In this document: positions 1 to 5,723 of the stretch, piece after piece
Numbering within the stretch: position 1 is the first letter of the stretch
How the letters are laid out: each line of letters opens with the position of its first letter
DNA from: Verrucomicrobiales bacterium
GTDB lineage: Bacteria; Verrucomicrobiota; Verrucomicrobiia; Limisphaerales; UBA1100
NCBI GenBank assembly: GCA_011523245.1
Contig: WTHG01000508.1
Span: 1 to 8,391, forward strand
Length of the DNA stretch: 8,391 bases
Reading direction: 5' to 3'
Position numbers and translations under genes: made by a program
The notes under the pieces: generated by a model
Databases searched by the model: none
The model's input: only the letters and a program-made list of their open reading frames with translations
What the model was told of the DNA's origin: nothing

Positions 1-79
1 GACACACCAGCCCGGCCGGTTTATTGATCACCAGCAGATCTTCGTCTTCGTGCAAGATTTCAAATAGGTCTGTTGCCAT
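1..79 (-). CDS. RluA-family pseudouridine synthase, N-terminal part (runs off left edge)
   Basis: Reading the minus strand from an ATG at 79 gives 26 codons, which read MATDLFEILHEDEDLL and then VINKPAGLVC before the window ends. The stretch 'ILHEDEDLLVINKPAGL' is the first beta-strand segment of RluA/RluC/RluD-type enzymes, which isomerise uridine to pseudouridine in rRNA or tRNA. The base left over at position 1 fits the His codon that usually follows in 'GLVCHP'. There is no room for an N-terminal S4 RNA-binding domain before the catalytic fold, so this is an RluA-like short form rather than RluD-like. The catalytic Asp motif (HRLD) lies outside the window. The start is divergent from the ORF at 118, with only 38 bases between them. 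The family is clear but the exact target RNA cannot be told. Confidence 0.85.
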   Translation of the reverse strand, partial: MATDLFEILHEDEDLLVINKPAGLVC

Positions 80-117
80 TGTCTTGCGCCGCCCATGGCT
101 TAACATCCGTCGACCTC

Positions 118-327
118 ATGCAAAAGGAACTTCCCACATTGCGCATTGTTCACCGGACCGAGGGGCCTGTGGCACAGGCCATGATCTTTGAGATTTTGCG
201 CGAATACCATCTGGCCCCCGACCCGGCCGACACGGATGCCGATCTGCTGGACCGCGAGCATTTTTACCGGACGGGCTGGTTTGCGGTGCGGGCTTGGGAA
301 CTGGATTTGACACAAGACACGGCGTAA
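118..327 (+). CDS. Short ORF resembling the N-terminal part of a GNAT acetyltransferase; probable remnant
   Basis: This ORF has 69 residues from ATG 118; a TTG at 73 in the same frame would add 15 unconvincing residues. The segment 'LRIVHRTEGPVAQ' followed by 'ILREYHLAPDPADTDADLLD' and 'YRTGWFAV' resembles beta1-alpha1-alpha2-beta2 of GNAT N-acetyltransferases, where the next strand would normally carry 'GxxVGxxGL'. Here the protein leaves the pattern after 'WFAV' and stops within 15 residues. The acetyl-CoA binding motif (Q/RxxGxG/A) is absent, and neither other forward frame supplies it before the next gene starts at 337. I therefore read it as a 3'-truncated remnant that cannot acetylate, or less likely a small unrelated protein. 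No SD sequence is visible before 118. The GNAT resemblance comes from pattern memory only. Confidence 0.5.
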   Translation: MQKELPTLRIVHRTEGPVAQAMIFEILREYHLAPDPADTDADLLDREHFYRTGWFAVRAWELDLTQDTA

Positions 328-336
328 GCTTGCCGC

Positions 337-807
337 ATGAAAATTGGTCTCATTTCGGACACGCACGGACACGTACCCAATACAGTTCATACGGCTTTGG
401 CTGGGGTGAATTACATCCTGCACGCGGGCGATGTGGGGCCAATGGATGTGATCACCGAGCTGGAAGCCATCGCCCCTGTGTACGCCGTGCTGGGCAACAC
501 AGATCATGGTATCGCCCTGCCGGAAACTCGGCTGGAAGAGTTTGATGGGAGAAAAATCCTGATCCATCACATTGTGGATGTGGACTATCCCTCGCAAACT
601 GTGCGTGAACTACTGAGCACGGAGAAGCCAGAGATCGTGGTGTTCGGCCACACGCATATGCCCTTTGATGAGAGGCGCAGCAAGATTCGGTTTATCAATC
701 CTGGCTCAGCCAGCCAACCTCGCGGCGGCACCGCGCCCTCGGTAGCGATCCTGGAACTTTCCGGCGAACCGCCCACGCTGCAATCGATTGCGCTACACAA
801 CTCCTGA
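337..807 (+). CDS. YfcE/MJ0936-like metallophosphoesterase
   Basis: A complete 156-residue protein, the usual size for the small YfcE/MJ0936 type of calcineurin-like phosphoesterase. These are cytosolic two-metal enzymes that cleave phosphodiesters; the physiological substrate is usually unknown. The metal-site motifs are in order: 'SDTHG' (D8, H10), 'HAGD' (D32), 'GNTD' (N54, D56), 'GHTH' (H105, H107) and the family's 'NPGS' (121-124). The step that is normally 'HGH' reads 'HHI' (H77-H78-I79), so one His seems lost or shifted while the first is kept. There is no signal peptide or membrane segment. The ATG at 337 puts the first motif at residue 8, as expected, although no SD is present. It lies 9 bases after the truncated GNAT-like ORF and could have been translationally coupled to it. 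Confidence 0.93.
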   Translation: MKIGLISDTHGHVPNTVHTALAGVNYILHAGDVGPMDVITELEAIAPVYAVLGNTDHGIALPETRLEEFDGRKILIHHIVDVDYPSQTVRELLSTEKPEIVVFGHTHMPFDERRSKIRFINPGSASQPRGGTAPSVAILELSGEPPTLQSIALHNS

Positions 808-808
808 A

Positions 809-838
809 CGGATGATCCTCCGCACCTTCTTTCATCCG
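809..838 (+). other. Inverted repeat after the phosphoesterase gene
   Basis: CGGATGA at 809-815 is matched by TCATCCG at 832-838, giving a perfect 7-bp stem with a 16-base loop directly behind the phosphoesterase stop codon. There is no T run after it, so it is not a standard intrinsic terminator. It may mark the 3' end of the upstream transcript or be chance. Confidence 0.35.
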
Positions 839-850
839 CCATTCGTGGCG
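837..850 (+). other. Small TTCG-tetraloop hairpin in the argH leader
   Basis: CGCCA (837-841), TTCG (842-845), TGGCG (846-850) forms a 5-bp perfect hairpin with a UUCG loop in RNA. It is closed by A-U rather than the extra-stable C-G pair. It uses the first base of an upstream in-frame GTG (850-852), which would be in a poor position to initiate. That supports the ATG at 892 as the argH start. Confidence 0.35.
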
Positions 851-891
851 TGACTTTTGGTGCGGTTAACGGCAGGGTGGGCGGCGTTCCG

Positions 892-2304
892 ATGGGTAAA
901 AAGAAATCCAATTCAGTCACCGCACGCAGCGGACGGTTTGCCGGCGGACCGGCGGCTGAGGCCAATGCCTTCACCAATTCGGTGAAATTTGATACACGGC
1001 TCGCGCACCACGACATCGCCGGCTCAATCGCTCATGCCCGGATGTTGCATCACGTGGGCCTGTTGAAAAAACGCGAGATGGAGGCGATTGTGGACGGGCT
1101 GGAAACCATCGGGGGCGAGATTGCCGAGGGCCGATTTGAATGGCGGTCGGAGCTGGAGGATGTGCACATGAACATCGAGACCGCGCTGACCGAGCGCGTG
1201 CCGGCCGGCGCCAAACTGCACACGGGCCGGTCGCGCAACGACCAGGTGGCGCTCGATACACGCATGTGGTTACGCGAGGAAATTTGTGAATTGGCCAACG
1301 AATTGCACGATCTGCAGCACGCCTTGATCGAGCTAGGGGAGGCGAACCGCAAAGTGCTCATCCCTGGCTATACGCACCTGCAACGGGCGCAGCCGGTGTA
1401 TCTCGCGCATCATCTGCTGGCCTACGTGGAGATGTTTGAGCGGGATTACGAACGACTGCTAGATTGTCTAGTGCGGGTGAATGTGTGCCCGCTGGGCAGC
1501 GGGGCGATTGCCGGCAGCACATTGCCGTTGGATCGGGAATTTGTCGCGCGCGAGCTGGGTTTTGTGGACGCGCATGAGGAACCGATGGTCACTCAAAACT
1601 CGATGGACGCCGTGGCGGATCGGGATTTTGTGGTGGAATTTTGCAGCCTCGCAGCCCTGATCGCGATGCATCAATCGCGCCTGTGCGAAGATCTCGTGCT
1701 CTGGAGCAGCGCGGAATTTGGCTTCGTCACCATCGGCGATGCCTACACCACCGGCTCGTCCCTGATGCCGCAGAAGAAGAATCCGGACATCTGCGAGCTG
1801 ACCCGCGGCAAGACTGGCCGCGTAGTCGGCAACCTCGTTTCCCTGCTCACCACCCTCAAAGGCCTGCCACTCACCTACAACAGCGACATGCAGGAGGACA
1901 AGGAGCGGCTGTTTGACACGGTGGACACCGTGCGCGCCACGGTCAACATCCTCGCCGCCATGCTGCGCGACACCGAGGTAAACACTCGTACTTGTGCCAA
2001 AGCTGTGAAGGATCCTAACCTGCTCGCCACCGATCTGGTGGATTGGCTCGTGTTGGCCGGCATGCCCTTCCGTAAGGCACATCATGTGGTCGGCAAAATT
2101 GTGGCGGTGGCCGAGGCGAAAAAGAAACGGATTGACCAGCTCTCCCCACGCGAGTTGTCCGCCATCGACAAGAAACTCACGAAAGACGCCCTCTCAGTGT
2201 TTGACCTGAAGACCGCCATGAAACGTCGCACAGCCATTGGAGCGCCGGGCGATGCGCAGGTGGACCGGCGCTTGACCTACTGGCGCAAGTTTCTTGAGCA
2301 CTAA
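892..2304 (+). CDS. argH: Argininosuccinate lyase
   Basis: This enzyme cleaves argininosuccinate to arginine and fumarate, the last step of arginine synthesis, as a cytosolic homotetramer. From ATG 892 it has 470 residues, close to the usual 455-470. An in-frame GTG at 850 would add 14 residues without family match. Visible family features are: 'SGRF' near residue 13 (in place of the common WGGRF); 'DIAGSIAHARML' at 41-52; 'EDVHMNIE' at 89-96; 'HTGRSRNDQVA' at 110-120; 'YTHLQRAQP' with H162, the conserved helper histidine; and the fumarase/aspartase superfamily signature 'GSSLMPQKKNP' at 288-298 with the catalytic serine. 'NSDMQEDKE' follows. All key residues appear intact. A loose G-rich stretch (874-884) lies upstream but there is no clear SD. 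The next gene begins 6 bases after the stop, so the two are probably one operon. Confidence 0.97.
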   Translation: MGKKKSNSVTARSGRFAGGPAAEANAFTNSVKFDTRLAHHDIAGSIAHARMLHHVGLLKKREMEAIVDGLETIGGEIAEGRFEWRSELEDVHMNIETALTERVPAGAKLHTGRSRNDQVALDTRMWLREEICELANELHDLQHALIELGEANRKVLIPGYTHLQRAQPVYLAHHLLAYVEMFERDYERLLDCLVRVNVCPLGSGAIAGSTLPLDREFVARELGFVDAHEEPMVTQNSMDAVADRDFVVEFCSLAALIAMHQSRLCEDLVLWSSAEFGFVTIGDAYTTGSSLMPQKKNPDICELTRGKTGRVVGNLVSLLTTLKGLPLTYNSDMQEDKERLFDTVDTVRATVNILAAMLRDTEVNTRTCAKAVKDPNLLATDLVDWLVLAGMPFRKAHHVVGKIVAVAEAKKKRIDQLSPRELSAIDKKLTKDALSVFDLKTAMKRRTAIGAPGDAQVDRRLTYWRKFLEH

Positions 2305-2310
2305 CGCCAC

Positions 2311-3306
2311 ATGACCCCCACGGACGAACTGCTCGGGCCGATTCTCCGTGATGTATCGCGGGCGTTCTACCTGACCCTACGGGTATTGCCCGGCGAAGTG
2401 CGACAGTCAATCGGCCTCTTTTACCTGCTCGCCCGCACCACCGACACAATCGCCGACACCGAGCTGATCCCCGCGGATAAACGCATGCTCAAGCTGCGGC
2501 AATACCGCGACCGCGTGCGTAGCGAGGGCGCGCCCATGCCGGACTTCTCCCATCTCGTGCGCGAACAACAGGATGACGGCGAACGCCGTCTCCTAATGCA
2601 CAGCCCCGAGATCATCGCGCTGCTCGAGCAAACCCCCGCCTTCGACCGCGGGCAAATCCAGCTCACACTGGAGACCATCACACGCGGTCAGGAGTTAGAC
2701 CTCAAACGGTTCGGCGACGGCAGCAAACTGAGCGCCCTGCAAACCGCCGAAGACTTGGACGACTACACCTATCACGTCGCCGGCTGTGTCGGAGAATTCT
2801 GGACACGCCTCACCCGCCGGCATTGTTTCCCCGACGCCGAGCTGGATGATTCCGAATTTCTCACCCTCGCCATCCGCTTTGGCAAAGCCCTGCAACTGGT
2901 CAACATCCTGCGAGATCTACCCGGCGATCTGGCCAACGGACGCTGTTATCTGCCGGCTGTGGACCTAGGACTGGCCGGGCTGAAGCCCGAGGACCTACGC
3001 AATCCAAGGAGCTGGGAGCAACTGCAACCCGTCTTTCGTCCGTGGCTGGCCAAGGCCCACGAACACCTTGCCGCCGCCTGGCAATACACCCTGATGATCC
3101 CGCACAGCCACTACCGCCTGCGCCTGGCCTGTGCCTGGCCGATCCTGATGGGCCGCCGCACGCTGAATCTGGTGGAACATCAAAACCCCTTGGACCCCGC
3201 CTGCAACCTCAAGATCACCCGCTCCCAAGTCCATAGCATTCTCTGGAGCACGCTCTGGCGCGTCCCCTTCCGCGGCCCGTGGCAACGGCTTTTTGGGAAT
3301 AAATAG
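2311..3306 (+). CDS. Squalene/phytoene synthase family protein, probably squalene synthase
   Basis: Complete, 331 residues. This family joins two prenyl diphosphates head to head, with farnesyl diphosphate giving squalene or geranylgeranyl diphosphate giving phytoene. The first Mg-binding Asp motif is 'DTIAD' (45-49) after 'SRAFYLTLRVLPGEVR' (16-31). 'YHVAGCVGEF' (154-163) is the mid-protein family helix. The second Asp motif is 'NILRDLPGDLANGRCYLP' (198-215), with D202 and D206. 'LRLACAWPILMGRRTL' (270-285) and 'KITRSQV' (301-307) resemble bacterial one-enzyme squalene synthases, so I favour squalene over phytoene; the product cannot be settled by eye. No C-terminal membrane anchor is obvious, unlike eukaryotic squalene synthase. 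It starts 6 bases after argH with no SD, so it probably depends on translation of argH. No hopanoid, sterol or carotenoid partner gene is in the window. Confidence 0.9.
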   Translation: MTPTDELLGPILRDVSRAFYLTLRVLPGEVRQSIGLFYLLARTTDTIADTELIPADKRMLKLRQYRDRVRSEGAPMPDFSHLVREQQDDGERRLLMHSPEIIALLEQTPAFDRGQIQLTLETITRGQELDLKRFGDGSKLSALQTAEDLDDYTYHVAGCVGEFWTRLTRRHCFPDAELDDSEFLTLAIRFGKALQLVNILRDLPGDLANGRCYLPAVDLGLAGLKPEDLRNPRSWEQLQPVFRPWLAKAHEHLAAAWQYTLMIPHSHYRLRLACAWPILMGRRTLNLVEHQNPLDPACNLKITRSQVHSILWSTLWRVPFRGPWQRLFGNK

Positions 3307-3322
3307 ACGGATAACGCCTTGC

Positions 3323-3356
3323 TTTTGGGGAACATTTTCCCTACAAAACCCCAAGG
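3323..3356 (+). promoter_or_regulatory. Possible hairpin covering part of the ribosome binding site
   Basis: TTGGGG (3325-3330) can pair with CCCCAA (3349-3354), extended by two G-U pairs (3323-3324 with 3355-3356), around an 18-base loop. The right arm uses the first four bases of the SD at 3353-3360, so folding could reduce access of the ribosome to the downstream gene. There is no T run, so it is unlikely to be a terminator. The pairing is real in sequence; the regulatory role is inference. Confidence 0.3.
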
Positions 3357-3360
3357 AGGT
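3353..3360 (+). promoter_or_regulatory. Consensus Shine-Dalgarno sequence
   Basis: AAGGAGGT sits 4 bases before the ATG at 3365 and is a full match to the 16S rRNA tail. It decides the start of the secreted-protein gene: an in-frame ATG at 3293 overlaps the end of the synthase gene and has no such signal. It is the only strong SD in the window. Confidence 0.85.
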
Positions 3361-3364
3361 GGGT

Positions 3365-4315
3365 ATGAATTCCCAATATTATCAGGCAGTCATTTTGTGT
3401 ATCGGCATAGGGATGGCACCCGTGAATTTGGTGGCCAGCGATTTGAAAGCCAACTCGAAGCCTCAGGTGCAAACCGCCGAGGCGCAGGCGCAAACCCTAC
3501 GCGAACGCCGGTTACGGCGCATGTTGCAGTACCGCCAACGTCGCGCTGCGCTGCAGCACGTTTCCAGTTTCGTCGAACGCAACGCCCCCTATCGCCGCTT
3601 TACGCTCACTGAAATTCGTGAGCACTATGAAGCCAAAGGCGCGGCCCTTGCCAAGGTTGTGAGCTCCGCCAAGCTACGCAACGAAACCCTCGCTCACGCC
3701 AAAGCTCGTGCCCTGGCGGAGGTTAAGGCCATTGCCGTAGTGATGCGCTCCCGCCTTGAGGCCGAGCAACGCGCCATGGCTTCCGCCATCCGGCAAATGA
3801 AATCCGAGAACCCGAACTACGCCGAAGATGCCCTTCGCTTGGCCGCGGAGTCGGCTGAGAAAAATCACGGCGAAGTCATCACCCAAACCGAGGGACTTCC
3901 CATCCTATCCAAAACTGTGGATATGGATTATCTCGATACCCTCAAACGCACGCCCAAGCTCGTGCCCGGCAAGATCGTTAGCGAACCACTGATGCCCACC
4001 CGTACCACCAATCCCACCGCGGAACTGGCTAATCCCGACAACGTCCCCTCTTTCCTCGTACAACCCTACAGCCAGGAACAATTGCTCGATTTGGCCCAAC
4101 GTCAGGCTATGACCGCCTACAAAAAGGAGCAAGCACTCATCAAAGTGAAGGAGGCCCAGCGGCGCGCCGAAGTGCAGCAGTCCACCACCTCACTCAGCGA
4201 AAAACGCCGTAAGCTCAAGGAGCTACTCGCGTTGTACGCCAGCGATAAAATTTCACCGAAAGAATACTACGAACGACGTGCCCTGATCATGGGCACAGAG
4301 CCGGCCGATCAGTAG
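3365..4315 (+). CDS. Secreted helical/coiled-coil protein of unknown function with a SHOCT-like C-terminal motif
   Basis: I do not recognise this 316-residue protein. The first 25 residues look like an export signal: an uncharged start (MNSQYYQ), a hydrophobic core (8-20), and a possible cleavage site after 'VAS' (23-25). The lack of a Lys or Arg before the core is unusual. The mature part is rich in Ala, Arg, Glu, Lys and Gln, with long predicted helices at about 38-75, 80-175 and 236-310, and a Pro/Thr-rich linker at about 198-234. The end, 'LKELLALYASDKISPKEYYERRALI' in pattern (284-308), resembles short C-terminal domains of the SHOCT type: helix, turn, acidic-Tyr helix. No catalytic motif is visible. 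The only Cys (C12) lies inside the hydrophobic core without a lipobox, so it is not a lipoprotein. It lies between the synthase and lysA, 58 bases after the former. A periplasmic or envelope-associated structural role is a guess. Confidence 0.8.
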   Translation: MNSQYYQAVILCIGIGMAPVNLVASDLKANSKPQVQTAEAQAQTLRERRLRRMLQYRQRRAALQHVSSFVERNAPYRRFTLTEIREHYEAKGAALAKVVSSAKLRNETLAHAKARALAEVKAIAVVMRSRLEAEQRAMASAIRQMKSENPNYAEDALRLAAESAEKNHGEVITQTEGLPILSKTVDMDYLDTLKRTPKLVPGKIVSEPLMPTRTTNPTAELANPDNVPSFLVQPYSQEQLLDLAQRQAMTAYKKEQALIKVKEAQRRAEVQQSTTSLSEKRRKLKELLALYASDKISPKEYYERRALIMGTEPADQ

Positions 4316-4335
4316 CCTTTCGGCTTCACCTTCGG

Positions 4336-4359
4336 GCGCGGGTTTGGCATAACCCGCGC
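4336..4359 (+). promoter_or_regulatory. Perfect hairpin ending at the lysA start codon
   Basis: GCGCGGGTT (4336-4344) and AACCCGCGC (4351-4359) form a perfect 9-bp, GC-rich stem with a 6-base loop (4345-4350). The last base of the stem touches the A of the lysA ATG at 4360. It occupies the place where an SD would be, and none is present. It could slow ribosome loading, act as a weak terminator or processing site for the upstream transcript, or bind a protein. There is no T run after it, which speaks against a normal intrinsic terminator. Confidence 0.55.
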
Positions 4360-5658
4360 ATGCATCATTTCCGCTATGTCCGCGGACGCCTGTATTGTGA
4401 AGGCGTTTCCGTCGAGTCTCTGGCCAAGCAGCACGGCAGCCCGCTGTATGTCTACTCTGCCAAGACGTTGACGGATAATTTCAACCGTCTCCACACCGCG
4501 CTCGCGCCGCTGGATCACCTGATCTGTTTCGCCATGAAATCCAACTCCAACCTCGGTGTCCTGCGCACGCTGGCGGATTTGGGCGGTGGCTTCGATACCG
4601 TGAGCGGCGGCGAGATTCAGCGGGTCATTGCCGCCGGAGGCAATCCGCGTAAATGCGTCTTTGCCGGCGTGGGTAAGACGGAGGATGAAATCGCCTTCGC
4701 TCTGCGCAAGGGGATCTATTGTTTTAACGTGGAAAGCGAACCGGAACTCGAACGCATCAACCGCATCGCCGGCAAGCTCAAGAAAATCGCGCCTGTGGCC
4801 ATCCGCGTGAACCCCAACGTGGACGCCAAGACCCACAAGAAAATCACCACCGGCACCTACGATAACAAGTTTGGCATCGCGTTCGAGAAAATCGCCGGCG
4901 TGTATGCGCGCGCGGCCAAGCTGAAGCACATCCGCCTACGCGGTCTACAAATGCATATTGGCTCGCAGCTCACGCAGGTGAAGCCCTTTGCCGATGCCGT
5001 GCGCAAGGTGGCCCCGCTGGCCGCCAAGTTAAAGGCCAAACACAACATCGAATTCCTCAGCATCGGGGGCGGGCTCGGCATCATTTATGAAGACGCCCTC
5101 GCTAGTGGGCAGGCCGATTGGTGGGTGCGCAAGGAAAACCGCAACCTCCTCACCCCTGAAAAATACGCTGACACCCTCGTGCCCCTATTACAGCCGCTGG
5201 GACTCAAGGTACTGCTTGAGCCTGGTCGTTTTATTTCCGGCAATGCAGGCATCCTCGTGTCGCGCGTGGAATATGTGAAACGTACTGGCAAGAAATATTT
5301 CGCTATTGTGGATGCCGCAATGAACGATCTAATCCGACCAGCGTTTTATGAAAGCTTCCATGAGATTGTGCCCGTGAAACAATCAAAGACCCGCCCGATC
5401 GCCACGGACGTGGTGGGCGGCATCTGCGAGACCGGCGATACCTTTTGCAAAGACCGGCCCATCCCGCGCTTGGAGGAAGGGGATCTGGTGGCCATGCTCA
5501 GCGCCGGCGCGTATGGGTTTGTAATGGCCGGCACTTACAACACCCGCCCCATGTCGGCCGAGGTGTTGGTGGACGGCAAAAAAGCTGCCGTCGTCCGCAA
5601 ACGCCAAAAGGTCAAAGACATCTGGGCCGACGAAAACACAGCTCCATGGCAGAAGTGA
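4360..5658 (+). CDS. lysA: Diaminopimelate decarboxylase
   Basis: This PLP enzyme decarboxylates meso-diaminopimelate to L-lysine, the final step of the diaminopimelate pathway, in the cytosol as a fold-type III dimer. It has 432 residues, a normal length. The start 'MHHFRYVRGRLYCEGV' is typical of the family, which supports ATG 4360 despite the missing SD. Key sites are: PLP-binding K60 in 'FAMKSNSN'; 'HIGSQ' (199-203); the glycine-rich phosphate loop 'SIGGGLG' (234-240); 'EPGR' (287-290); 'CETGD' (356-360) carrying the active-site Cys, with Thr where Ser is most common; and 'AGAYGFVMAGTYN' (382-394) with Y385. A loop after the Gly-rich motif, about 245-264 (ALASGQADWWVRKENRNLLT), is longer than in typical proteobacterial enzymes. 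The residues needed for catalysis look intact. A terminator follows 17 bases after the stop. Confidence 0.97.
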   Translation: MHHFRYVRGRLYCEGVSVESLAKQHGSPLYVYSAKTLTDNFNRLHTALAPLDHLICFAMKSNSNLGVLRTLADLGGGFDTVSGGEIQRVIAAGGNPRKCVFAGVGKTEDEIAFALRKGIYCFNVESEPELERINRIAGKLKKIAPVAIRVNPNVDAKTHKKITTGTYDNKFGIAFEKIAGVYARAAKLKHIRLRGLQMHIGSQLTQVKPFADAVRKVAPLAAKLKAKHNIEFLSIGGGLGIIYEDALASGQADWWVRKENRNLLTPEKYADTLVPLLQPLGLKVLLEPGRFISGNAGILVSRVEYVKRTGKKYFAIVDAAMNDLIRPAFYESFHEIVPVKQSKTRPIATDVVGGICETGDTFCKDRPIPRLEEGDLVAMLSAGAYGFVMAGTYNTRPMSAEVLVDGKKAAVVRKRQKVKDIWADENTAPWQK

Positions 5659-5675
5659 TTTCCAAATCGGACTAC

Positions 5676-5705
5676 AAAAAAGGCGGCCCTGGAGGCCGCC
5701 TTTTT
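5676..5705. terminator. Bidirectional intrinsic terminator between convergent genes
   Basis: GGCGGCC (5682-5688), a 5-base loop (5689-5693) and GGCCGCC (5694-5700) form a perfect GC-rich stem. It is flanked by six A (5676-5681) on the left and five T (5701-5705) on the right, which extend the pairing. Read rightward it ends the lysA transcript in a T run. Read leftward the A run becomes a six-T run and ends the transcript of the WD40/coiled-coil gene, whose stop is at 5724. Confidence 0.93.
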
Positions 5706-5723
5706 AATGAGTTTTGATTCACT

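Noticed and set aside
850..891. Upstream GTG start for argH
   Set aside because: The extra 14 residues do not fit the family N-terminus, the GTG lies at the foot of a small hairpin, and ATG 892 gives a normal length.
1468..2085. 205-residue minus-strand ORF inside argH
   Set aside because: The plus strand encodes a full argininosuccinate lyase with all signatures; the antisense product has no recognisable domain.
3293..3364. Upstream ATG start for the secreted protein
   Set aside because: It overlaps the end of the synthase gene, would bury the signal sequence, and lacks the perfect SD that precedes ATG 3365.
3398..3400. Lipoprotein attachment Cys (C12) in the secreted protein
   Set aside because: The residues before it (AVIL) do not form a lipobox and the hydrophobic core continues after it.
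4316..4359. Lysine riboswitch before lysA
   Set aside because: The gap is only 44 bases, far too short for the lysine aptamer, and holds only one simple hairpin.
4309..4929. 206-residue minus-strand ORF opposite lysA
   Set aside because: It overlaps the intact lysA start and PLP-lysine region and shows no motif of its own.
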